Shown here piece by piece: positions 25,068-32,715 of a DNA stretch of 64,000 bases. A program made the position numbers and the translations under genes. How positions within the stretch are numbered: the stretch's first letter is position 1; each line of letters opens with the position of its first letter. This DNA is from DUML01 sp050949905 (GTDB lineage: Bacteria; Bacillota; Desulfitobacteriia; Desulfitobacteriales; Syntrophobotulaceae). The notes beneath the pieces are model-generated. The model saw only the letters and a program-made list of their open reading frames with translations, did not search any database and was not told the DNA's origin. The stretch is taken from the NCBI GenBank assembly GCA_050949905.1, contig JBMNGP010000001.1, forward strand, positions 53,055 through 117,054, in the 5' to 3' direction.

Positions 25068-25694
25068 GTGAAATATGAATGGAAAAAACAGGAGAAAGAG
25101 TTATATTTGCCGAAAGAGAAACCCGTCTTAGTAAACGTACCAAAACAAAAATTCTTTATGATAAGCGGGCAAGGGGATCCGAATAAAGAAGAATTTGCTG
25201 AAAGAACAGCAGTATTATATTCATTAGCCTATGCTGTTCGGATGATGCCCAAGCAGGGATATACACCGGATGGCTATTTTGAATATACTGTTTATCCGCT
25301 GGAAGGAGTCTGGGATTTAACTGAAGAAGGGAGAAAATCAGCCACCTTAAATAAAGATGAATTAGTCTACACAATTATGATAAGGCAACCTGATTTTGTT
25401 ACCCAAGAAATAGCTGCTAGAGCCTTTGAGAATGTAAGAAAGAAAAAACCCCATCCTTTATTGGATGAGGTGACTTTTGAATCTATGGAAGACGGTTTAT
25501 GCGTCGAAATGATGCATATTGGTCCCTATGATGAAGAAGCCGGAAGTTTTGAGCAAATGAAAAAGTTTATCAAAGACAATAATCTGGAAATAACAACACT
25601 GAAACATAGAGAAATTTACATTTCGGATCCCAGAAAAACTGAAAAATCCAAACTAAAGACAGTGTTAAGATATAGGGTTCACCTGGTTGTTTAA
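25068..25694 (+). CDS. GyrI-like small-molecule-binding domain protein
   Basis: 208 residues. The GyrI-like (SHS2/AraC-effector-binding) fold occupies the protein: VPKQKFFMISGQGDPNKEEF, then YPLEGVWDLTEEG and CVEMMHIGPYDEEAGSFEQM, ending in an IYISDPRKTE strand. Members bind small molecules or act as hydrolases of cyclopropanoids; the ligand here is unknown. It begins at a GTG with AAGGTAGGG upstream. It converges on purC with a five-base gap. Confidence 0.85.
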   Translation: MKYEWKKQEKELYLPKEKPVLVNVPKQKFFMISGQGDPNKEEFAERTAVLYSLAYAVRMMPKQGYTPDGYFEYTVYPLEGVWDLTEEGRKSATLNKDELVYTIMIRQPDFVTQEIAARAFENVRKKKPHPLLDEVTFESMEDGLCVEMMHIGPYDEEAGSFEQMKKFIKDNNLEITTLKHREIYISDPRKTEKSKLKTVLRYRVHLVV

Positions 25695-25699
25695 ATTCT

Positions 25700-26401
25700 T
25701 TAGTTATCCAGCATGATTTTTTCCAGTTCTAAGGGGCTAACAGGTGAGCCGTCCTTATAAGCTCTCATATTCCCACCGGATATTTCATCGATTAAGGCAA
25801 TATGTTGATCTTCACCAATCCGGCCAAATTCAAACTTTATATCGTATAGTTCAAGTCCCTTTTTAGCCAGTTCATTTTTGACGATATTTCCTATTCTTTT
25901 GGTCAGATCCCGCAAGATACCATATTCCTCTTTGGATAGTATGCCCAGCATATCCAAGGCGTCATCCGTGATTAAAGGATCGTTCCTGCTATCATCTTTT
26001 AGGGTTACCTCTACTAAAGCATCCAAAGGTTGACCCTCTTTGGCATAGAGGCCATAACGGCGGAAGAAACTGCCCACGGCGCGATAACGGCAGATGACTT
26101 CCAGGCCTTTGCCGAAAGGAGTAGCTTTTTGCACAGTCATTGTTAGTTCTTCGGGGTTAGCGGAAATAAAGTGAGTGGGTATCCCTTGTTCATTGATTTT
26201 TTCAAAGAAGAATTTTGTCAGTTGAAGTCCGGCTTTGCCGGAACCTTCCATCGTAAGGCCAACTTGATTGGCACCGGGATCAAATACCCCATTTTCTCCG
26301 GTTACATCGTCCTTGAATTTCAATAGATAATTGCCGTTTTCCAATTCAAAGACATCTTTAGTTTTTCCCTTATAAACTAGCTTGATAGTAATCACTCCCA
26401 T
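25700..26401 (-). CDS. purC: Phosphoribosylaminoimidazole-succinocarboxamide synthase (SAICAR synthetase)
   Basis: 233 residues. LVYKGKTKDVFELENGNYLL, the ATP loop, opens the protein; DDVTGENG, CRYRAVGSFFRRYG and EFGRIGEDQHIALIDEIS are family motifs. It joins aspartate to CAIR in purine synthesis. PurC usually sits in a pur operon; here it is alone, between a GyrI-like gene and a small membrane protein. No PurR box or guanine/adenine riboswitch is evident upstream. The exact start is uncertain because no good ribosome site lies before the first ATG. Confidence 0.95.
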   Translation of the reverse strand: MGVITIKLVYKGKTKDVFELENGNYLLKFKDDVTGENGVFDPGANQVGLTMEGSGKAGLQLTKFFFEKINEQGIPTHFISANPEELTMTVQKATPFGKGLEVICRYRAVGSFFRRYGLYAKEGQPLDALVEVTLKDDSRNDPLITDDALDMLGILSKEEYGILRDLTKRIGNIVKNELAKKGLELYDIKFEFGRIGEDQHIALIDEISGGNMRAYKDGSPVSPLELEKIMLDN

Positions 26402-26495
26402 AATAAAGTAATTTGTTGTCTAATCTGCCATAATAATAACACTAAAATGACCTGCAATAAAATAGTGATAAACAAAGAGTGAGGAGGGGTTAACT

Positions 26496-26678
26496 TTGTT
26501 ATATTTAATATCGTCTATCCCATTTTTACTACTCGTTTTTCTTGTTTGGTCTATTGTTAGGTTAAATAAGAGAATTGATGAGTTGGAAGAAAGGATAGCT
26601 ACCGGCTATGCCCCGATCCTTAGTGACCTCCACCGCAGGATTGAAGAGCTGGAGCGAGAAAAAAAGTTTGAAGGATAG
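26496..26678 (+). CDS. Small membrane-anchored coiled-coil protein
   Basis: 60 residues beginning at a TTG with GAGGAGGGG upstream. One transmembrane helix (ISSIPFLLLVFLVWSIV) is followed by a charged coiled coil (RLNKRIDELEERI, LHRRIEELEREKK). No family is recognised. It is divergent from purC. Confidence 0.6.
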   Translation: MLYLISSIPFLLLVFLVWSIVRLNKRIDELEERIATGYAPILSDLHRRIEELEREKKFEG

Positions 26679-26715
26679 TTTAACGGATAAAAACTGCCTA
26701 GCGAAAGGCTAGATG

Positions 26716-27255
26716 CTAGATTCCGTAAGTTAAGGTGTTAGGGTCTTGAAAAAGCTGAAGCTTAGGTGGCACAAAAGTAAAGGTTATGAGTAAAGCAGCG
26801 TGAATGAAAAGTACTGCCAGTCCTAACACGTTCATGATTCTGGAGTAATGCTTCTTAATAAGAACTCGGTAGCCGGCTACCTGACAGAGGCTGCAGCCCA
26901 GTATATAAGATAGAATATCGATCACTAACATCGGTTCTGCTGTAAACATGGTGTAGGTGTAGTATATAACCAAAATAGTTCCCTGTAATATTAAGATTCC
27001 CAAACCTTTGGCCCAAAAGAAATTAGAAGTTTTATTGCGAATAAACCGGTATTCAATTGCTGAGAAAAAAACCAAGGACCAAAACCCGAGTTTTAAATGT
27101 TCCCAGACACTTTCGTTGACCGGTCCAATGATCCCGCCGGCAACGGACTTATTTGACCATTCATAGATGAAGCTTAATAAAGAGCCGACGATAACAAGAA
27201 AAAAGATGCCGAATAATTCCCATTTCAAAATATATTTTTTTTGTTTCCTTTTCAT
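26716..27255 (-). CDS. Polytopic membrane protein, probable DUF6512 family
   Basis: 179 residues with about five membrane helices. The family-type element GPVNESVWEHLKLGFW lies near residue 44, and the rest is hydrophobic helices with a basic N-terminus (MKRKQKKYILKW). Function unknown. A good AAAGGTGGTAGG precedes the ATG. It stands alone, divergent from nifJ. Confidence 0.7.
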   Translation of the reverse strand: MKRKQKKYILKWELFGIFFLVIVGSLLSFIYEWSNKSVAGGIIGPVNESVWEHLKLGFWSLVFFSAIEYRFIRNKTSNFFWAKGLGILILQGTILVIYYTYTMFTAEPMLVIDILSYILGCSLCQVAGYRVLIKKHYSRIMNVLGLAVLFIHAALLITFTFVPPKLQLFQDPNTLTYGI

Positions 27256-27422
27256 AGTCCTACCACCTTTAACCTTTATTATTCGAATTAGTAAATAAAA
27301 TCATTCTAGAGATTTAGCTAATAAAAGCCTAAAGGGCGTCATATTTACCATTGCCTTCATAGGCAAAGGTGTATTTGGAATATTGATTAAAGACATACCA
27401 CGCCTCCCGGGTAAAAAAGATT

Positions 27423-27466
27423 GAGCTGCAAGAAAGTTACTCTTGCAGCTCTTATACATTTTTTTA
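27423..27466. terminator. Terminator-like hairpin in the nifJ leader
   Basis: GAGCTGCAAGA (27423-27433) pairs perfectly with TCTTGCAGCTC (27441-27451), with TTTTTTT at 27460-27466. Because it lies 70 bases before nifJ and no plus-strand gene precedes it closely, it may attenuate nifJ, or it may serve minus-strand transcription (that side reads CTTTTTTAC). Confidence 0.55.
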
Positions 27467-27533
27467 GCCTAATATTTCAATAATAAGGATGGTATGGTTC
27501 ATTTCAGCAAAACACACAAGGGGGTTGCACACA

Positions 27534-30500
27534 ATGCCACAAAAAATGGCGACTATGGACGGCAATGAAGCCGCTGCGCGCGCTTCCTATGCCTTAACAG
27601 AAGTTGCGACGATTTTTCCGATAACACCTTCCTCGCCTATGGCCGAAGGAGTAGATGAATGGTCGGCTCACGGGAAGACCAATATTTTCGGCCAACCGGT
27701 GAAAGTAGTGGAAATGGAGTCGGAAGCCGGAGCGGCCGGCGCGGTTCACGGCTCGCTGGCTGCGGGAGCGCTGACCACTACATACACCGCCTCCCAAGGG
27801 CTTCTTTTAATGATTCCCAATATGTATAAGATAGCCGGGGAACTTTTGCCCAGTGTTTTTCATGTCAGTGCCAGGGCTTTAGCTACCCATGCTCTGTCAA
27901 TTTTCGGTGACCATCAAGACGTAATGGCCTGTCGGCAGACGGGTTTTGCTCTGTTGGCTTCCACCAGTGTTCAGGAATGTATGGATTTAGGATACGTCTC
28001 TCATTTGGCAACACTTAAGTCCAGAATTCCCTTTCTGCACTTCTTTGATGGTTTCCGTACTTCCCATGAATACCAAAAGATTGAAGTGACCGATCAGGAG
28101 ACTATTAAGCAAATTGTTGATTATGATGCTATCCAGCGTTTCCGGGATAATTCTTTAAACCCTGAACACCCCATTGTCCGCGGCTCAACCCAGAATCCGG
28201 ATGTTTATTTTCAATACCGGGAAGTTTCTAATCCTTTCTATGAAAAGGTTCCGGACATTGTCGAGGAAACCATGCGGGAGCTGGAGAAAGTAACCGGCCG
28301 CGTCTATCATCCTTTTAATTATTATGGGGCACCGGATGCCGAGTATATAATTGTTGCAATGGGTTCGGTCTGCGATACCATCGAGGAAACAATTGATTAT
28401 TTGACCAAGAAAGGAGAAAAAGTGGGGCTTATCATAGTCCATCTCTATCGTCCTTTCTCTGCCGATTATTTCTTTAAAGTTCTGCCGGAGACCGTGAAAA
28501 AGATCGCTGTCTTAGACCGGACCAAAGAACCCGGCTCTCCCGGAGAGCCCCTTTATCTTGACGTTGTGGAACTTTTCAGCACTAAGCAAAACAAACCTTT
28601 GATTGTAGGAGGGCGCTATGGCCTTGGTTCCAAAGATACGACACCTTCGCAAATTCTGGCGGTTTATAAAAATCTTAAGACAGCCAATCCCAAGAACCAT
28701 TTTACGATCGGTATTGTCGATGATGTTTCCAATACTTCCCTGCCTGAAGAGGAAATCATCGATACCACTCCCGAAGGAACCATAAACTGCAAATTCTGGG
28801 GCTTAGGCTCGGACGGGACGGTCGGCGCCAATAAGTCGGCGGTTAAAATCATTGGCGATAACACCGATCTCTATGCTCAGGCTTACTTTTCTTATGACAG
28901 CAAGAAATCGGGCGGGACAACCGTCTCCCACTTAAGGTTTGGCAAAAAACCTATTAAGTCCCGTTATCTGGTTATTAATGCCGATTATATTGCTTGCCAC
29001 AATAAATCTTTCCTCTACCAGTATAATTTGGTGCAAGGTTTAAAGAAGAACGGAACCTTTGTTTTAAATTGCCCTTGGAAACCGGAAGAGTTGGAAGAGC
29101 ACTTGCCTGCTTACCTCAAGCGGTACCTGGCGGAAAATAACATCAATTTCTATATTATTGATGCGGTGGATATTGCGCAAAAGATTGGCTTAGGTGCCAG
29201 AATCAATATGATTATGCAGGCCGTTTTCTTTAAACTGGCTAAGGTCATCCCGCTGGAAGAGGCAGTTCGCTATCTCAAAAATTCTATTGAAAAAACTTAT
29301 GGCCGTAAGGGTTCCAAGATTGTGGAAATGAATAAAGCGGCTGTTGAGGAAGGCATTGCCCAGGTTATTAAAGTGGAAATTCCGGCGGACTGGGCTCAGG
29401 CTGAGGAAAGCCCTAAGTCTGAAGAGAAAGAATTGCCTGATTTTATTCAGAAAATTCACCAGCCGATTACCCGCTATGAAGGGGATGAACTGCCCACCAG
29501 CACTTTTCTCAAGATGGAAGACGGGCGTGTCCCCTTAGGTACTACCGCCTATGAAAAACGCGGTATTGCCGTTTTTCTTCCCGAGTGGCAAATCGACAAG
29601 TGTATCCAATGCTATCAGTGCTCTTACATTTGCCCCCATGCCACCATTAGACCATTTCTCTTAACGGACGAGGAAAAAGCTCAAGCTCCGGATACTTTTA
29701 AAACCAAAAAACCTGTGGGCAAAGCCTTGGAGGGACTGCATTTCCGCATTCAGGTCGCACCCTTGGACTGCACGGGCTGTATGAACTGCGCCGATATTTG
29801 CCCGGCTCCCGGCAAGGCTTTGGTCATGAAGCCTGCTGCCGATGAGATCGAGATGGAGTCGGAAAACTGGGAGTACGCCATGACGGTAACCCCCAAAGAG
29901 GATTTACTGGATCGCTATACGCTCAAAGGCAGCCAGCTCATGCGGCCATTGCTGGAATTCAACGGTGCCTGCCCCGGTTGTGGCGAGACTCCCTATGTCA
30001 AACTTCTGACCCAGCTTTTCGGTGAGCGGCTGATGATTGCTAATGCCACCGGTTGTTCTTCCATCTGGGGCGGCAGCTACCCGTCCATTCCTTACACAAC
30101 CAATGCCGAGGGCAAAGGGCCCGCCTGGGCTAATTCTCTCTTTGAAAATAATGCCGAGTACGGCTACGGTATGTATTTGGGCTCCAAACAAGTCCGGGAA
30201 AAAATTGCCCAACTGATGGAAGAGGCCCTCAATACTGAGCTGCCGGGGCAAGTCGCCGGCGCTTTCCGGGAGTGGCTGGACACTTTTGATGACGGTGATC
30301 AATCCAGATTTGCTTCGGATAAAGTCCTCCAGACCTTAGAGGCTCACCCCTTGCAAGATAATCCGCTAATCGCTGAAATCCTGAAAAGAAAGGATTACCT
30401 GGTGAAACGCTCGGTCTGGTCGGTTGGCGGGGACGGCTGGGCTTATGACATTGGCTACAACGGAGTTGACCACGTTCTGGCCAGCGGCGATGACATTAAT

Positions 30501-31067
30501 CTCTTGGTTTTGGATACGGAAGTTTACTCCAATACCGGCGGCCAGTCTTCCAAGGCTACCCAAACCGCAGCCATTGCCAAGTTTGCCGCAGCCGGTAAAA
30601 AGATCCGCAAGAAGGACTTAGGGATGATGGCTATGTCCTACGGCTATGTTTATGTCGCGCAGATTGCCATGGGTGCCAATATGCAGCAGACAATCAAGGC
30701 CATTACGGAAGCCGAAAGGTATAAAGGGCCTTCGCTGGTTATTGCCTATTCGACCTGTGTTAACCACGGTATAAAAAATGGCATGGGCATGAGCCTCGCT
30801 CAGCAGAAAAAAGCTGTGGAAGCAGGGTACTGGCATCTCTACAGGTATAACCCCATGCTAAAAGAACAGGGCAAGAATCCTTTTATCCTGGATTCCAAAG
30901 AGCCCAGAGGCAGTTTCCGCGAGTTCATCCAAAGCGAGATCCGCTACTCCTCATTGATGAATGTCTTCCCTGATATAGCCGATGAGATGTTTACCGTAGC
31001 TGAAGAACATGCTGCCATCCGCTATGAAACTTACCGGCGCATGGCCGAAAATGAGTGTTTTAGATAG
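27534..31067 (+). CDS. nifJ: Pyruvate:ferredoxin (flavodoxin) oxidoreductase
   Basis: 1177 residues from the ATG at 27534 (AAGGGGGTT upstream), the single-chain PFOR length. Domains in order: TPP-binding pyrimidine domain (MDGNEAAARASYALTEVATI), the TK C-terminal-like domain, the gamma domain, an EKR segment, two [4Fe-4S] motifs (CIQCYQCSYICP and CTGCMNCADICP), a further cluster Cys set (CPGCGETP and CSSIWGG), and the TPP pyrophosphate domain (GGDGWAYDIG, YSNTGGQSSK). It converts pyruvate and CoA to acetyl-CoA, CO2 and reduced ferredoxin, the central anaerobic step. No frameshift is seen. Confidence 0.98.
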   Translation: MPQKMATMDGNEAAARASYALTEVATIFPITPSSPMAEGVDEWSAHGKTNIFGQPVKVVEMESEAGAAGAVHGSLAAGALTTTYTASQGLLLMIPNMYKIAGELLPSVFHVSARALATHALSIFGDHQDVMACRQTGFALLASTSVQECMDLGYVSHLATLKSRIPFLHFFDGFRTSHEYQKIEVTDQETIKQIVDYDAIQRFRDNSLNPEHPIVRGSTQNPDVYFQYREVSNPFYEKVPDIVEETMRELEKVTGRVYHPFNYYGAPDAEYIIVAMGSVCDTIEETIDYLTKKGEKVGLIIVHLYRPFSADYFFKVLPETVKKIAVLDRTKEPGSPGEPLYLDVVELFSTKQNKPLIVGGRYGLGSKDTTPSQILAVYKNLKTANPKNHFTIGIVDDVSNTSLPEEEIIDTTPEGTINCKFWGLGSDGTVGANKSAVKIIGDNTDLYAQAYFSYDSKKSGGTTVSHLRFGKKPIKSRYLVINADYIACHNKSFLYQYNLVQGLKKNGTFVLNCPWKPEELEEHLPAYLKRYLAENNINFYIIDAVDIAQKIGLGARINMIMQAVFFKLAKVIPLEEAVRYLKNSIEKTYGRKGSKIVEMNKAAVEEGIAQVIKVEIPADWAQAEESPKSEEKELPDFIQKIHQPITRYEGDELPTSTFLKMEDGRVPLGTTAYEKRGIAVFLPEWQIDKCIQCYQCSYICPHATIRPFLLTDEEKAQAPDTFKTKKPVGKALEGLHFRIQVAPLDCTGCMNCADICPAPGKALVMKPAADEIEMESENWEYAMTVTPKEDLLDRYTLKGSQLMRPLLEFNGACPGCGETPYVKLLTQLFGERLMIANATGCSSIWGGSYPSIPYTTNAEGKGPAWANSLFENNAEYGYGMYLGSKQVREKIAQLMEEALNTELPGQVAGAFREWLDTFDDGDQSRFASDKVLQTLEAHPLQDNPLIAEILKRKDYLVKRSVWSVGGDGWAYDIGYNGVDHVLASGDDINLLVLDTEVYSNTGGQSSKATQTAAIAKFAAAGKKIRKKDLGMMAMSYGYVYVAQIAMGANMQQTIKAITEAERYKGPSLVIAYSTCVNHGIKNGMGMSLAQQKKAVEAGYWHLYRYNPMLKEQGKNPFILDSKEPRGSFREFIQSEIRYSSLMNVFPDIADEMFTVAEEHAAIRYETYRRMAENECFR

Positions 31068-31113
31068 AGCCGGTCAAGCAAAGCAGAAAAAAGTTTGCAA
31101 AGCAGGGATTCGG

Positions 31114-31242
31114 ATGAGTAACAGGGACAGATTAATTTCCATCCTAACGCGCATGGCGGAAAAGAATATTTTGGAGCATAGCCTGCGCAATAAGCAGTTA
31201 AATACCAGAAAAAAGAAAGATGATAGGTTGCTTAAATCGTAA
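31114..31242 (+). CDS. Possible small basic protein after nifJ
   Basis: An ATG at 31114 opens 42 codons of a very basic peptide (MSNRDRLISILTRMAEKNIL, ending KKKDDRLLKS). The ribosome site is weak (CAGGGATTCGG). It lies 46 bases past the nifJ stop. It looks helical and soluble. It may be a real small protein or an accidental reading frame. Confidence 0.35.
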   Translation: MSNRDRLISILTRMAEKNILEHSLRNKQLNTRKKKDDRLLKS

Positions 31243-31273
31243 TTCTGAGTCTCCTTCAGGCCGGCCTTTCCCT

Positions 31274-31357
31274 GTCATTCTGAACGCAGTGAAGAATCTT
31301 ATTAAATCCTTAGCTTCCCGTGAAGGCGTTTGAAAACCTTCACGGGATGATTTAATA
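31274..31357. repeat. Palindromic repeat element
   Basis: The segment starts with GTCATTCTGAACGCAGTGAA, a sequence I recall as a dispersed element in many bacterial genomes. CCCGTGAAGG (31317-31326) pairs perfectly with CCTTCACGGG (31337-31346), and ATTAAATC (31301-31308) pairs with GATTTAAT (31349-31356). The ends GTCAT and ATGAC are inverted. It fits a MITE- or REP-type element. Confidence 0.55.
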
Positions 31358-31425
31358 TGACGACTTTCTCAAATAAATTAGCCCTCCCGCTAAAATTAAA
31401 ATGGAAGGGCTATTTTTAAAAAGTG

Positions 31426-31593
31426 TTATAATTGATTGGAATCCACCCATTCCTTAGCATTTCTAACATCATACTCTGTAGGAATAAGCACTTGAGAGTC
31501 AGACTTGACCTCTTTCCAGTTTTCCATCCAGGCCGCTGTTTGGTGGTTTTCAATTGGTAGAGCCATAAAACTATTTTTCTTTTTTGCTGCCAT
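31426..31593 (-). CDS. Small DUF3787-like protein
   Basis: 55 residues, starting MAAKKKNSFMALPIENHQTA and ending NAKEWVDSNQL, with AAGGAG eight bases before the ATG. The layout (basic start, ENxQTAAW, DSQV-IP, VxNAKxWVD) matches a family of tiny Clostridia proteins I recall as DUF3787; no function is known. It is monocistronic, with a stem-loop at about 31380-31410 (AGCCCT/AGGGCT) downstream. Confidence 0.7.
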   Translation of the reverse strand: MAAKKKNSFMALPIENHQTAAWMENWKEVKSDSQVLIPTEYDVRNAKEWVDSNQL

Positions 31594-31812
31594 TGCTAAA
31601 ACTCCTTCCGCTTAGTTTGAGGAAAGCATAATTAACTAATTTGCTATAATCAACAATATGTGACTAATTGTTGAGAGGTTTGTCTTAGTTTTTGAAGATT
31701 TCCTATAAATCATACAAAGTTTATTTCCTCAGATTATTATATCTTGCACTATCCTCTGGTTCGACCATTAGCCATTCATAACACCGGGCTTTATACCAGG
31801 GAAGAATTATAA

Positions 31813-32106
31813 CTAACGAGAACGCTTATACTTCTTCACGGTCTTGCTCACTTTATCCTGGATGGTGCGCTGGGCTTTTTGAGCTTTATTCTCCAGTTCG
31901 CCAATGATTTGGACAATATTATCTCCGTATTTCTCATTTACGACCTGAAATTTTCCTTCTACTGCCGTTCTTATTTGATTTAAACCGCTGAGAAGTTCAT
32001 CTTTTATCTCTTTCCTTTGCTCAAAAGTCTCTTCTTTAATTAGTGCTGCCAATTCCTGAAGTTTTGCTTTGATTCTCTGCATTCCTTCTTGGGACACTTT
32101 GAACAC
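31813..32106 (-). CDS. Hypothetical coiled-coil protein
   Basis: 97 residues, almost all helix (GMQRIKAKLQELAALIKEET, KAQKAQRTIQDKVSKTVKK), with a strongly basic end. No membrane segment or signal. No family recognised. The next upstream feature on the other strand is the manganese riboswitch. AAAGGAGTGTTC precedes the ATG. Confidence 0.6.
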   Translation of the reverse strand: MFKVSQEGMQRIKAKLQELAALIKEETFEQRKEIKDELLSGLNQIRTAVEGKFQVVNEKYGDNIVQIIGELENKAQKAQRTIQDKVSKTVKKYKRSR

Positions 32107-32273
32107 TCCTTTGTAATATTTGCTAAAGATTTTTAATTTATAATTTTTAAAGTTTGGGTTTATGGCTTTAAATGAGTTTAAAATTAACTAAGGTAAATTA
32201 TCCCCGCTATATAATATTTCCAGAAAAGGATTACGGTGAGTGGTTGTCAATCCAATTTTTTCTTAATTTTCTC

Positions 32274-32302
32274 TTGCATTGGAGAGTTCATTTCGCTATA
32301 CT
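32274..32302 (+). promoter_or_regulatory. Promoter of the P-type ATPase riboswitch transcript
   Basis: TTGCAT (32274-32279), 17 bases, TATACT (32297-32302). The -10 box and spacing match the TerC riboswitch promoter. Confidence 0.7.
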
Positions 32303-32310
32303 AAAAACAT

Positions 32311-32421
32311 TCAAGGGGAGTAGTTTGAAAACTCAAAGCCGTCATGTCGGATTTTGATCCCGGTTTTTGAGGCAACTTTGTTGTAACGAGACCTTAACCT
32401 TTAGGGGTTAGGTCTTTTTTT
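32311..32421 (+). promoter_or_regulatory. yybP-ykoY manganese riboswitch with terminator, leader of the P-type ATPase
   Basis: Conserved blocks in order: CAAGGGGAGTAG, CCGTCATGTCGG, CCCGGTTTTTGAGGCAACTT, then GTTGTAACGAGACC. These are the Mn2+-aptamer arms. AGACCTTAACC pairs with GGTTAGGTCT, ending at 32413 with TTTTTTT after it, as terminator. The aptamer's final GAGACC is part of the terminator stem, so ligand binding should relieve termination. About 300 bases of further leader separate it from the ATPase start, including a GGATTCCTA/TAGGAATCC hairpin (~32427-32473). Confidence 0.92.
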
Positions 32422-32700
32422 GTACCTGGATTCCTAATCCTGCTAGTATTTTAAATGTTCCTAATCTGAAGAATAGGAATCCAGAAATTATAGTAATCCC
32501 AAATGATAGTTTTCTTAAAATGATGGCATTACTAAAATGTATAGTATTCTAAAAAATTACAGTACCCGAAAAGGTCTAATTATGTTCTTTAATAACTGAA
32601 TATTTATAAAAGTTCAGCAAGCCGCAATTTTTATCCTTATCACAGTATTTCAAAAAATATTCTTTTCGCTTTTGGTAAAAACTTTAATAGCAGAACTTAT
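32422..32700 (+). other. Long leader between riboswitch and ATPase
   Basis: About 280 bases without an ORF. One stem, GGATTCCTA with TAGGAATCC (near 32427-32473), is visible; the rest is A/T-rich. I see no second promoter that I trust. Confidence 0.4.
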
Positions 32701-32715
32701 AAGGAGGACTTAAGA

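Noticed and set aside
31009..31113. Longer frame upstream of the 42-codon gene after nifJ
   Set aside because: It overlaps the nifJ C-terminus in another frame and has no good start.
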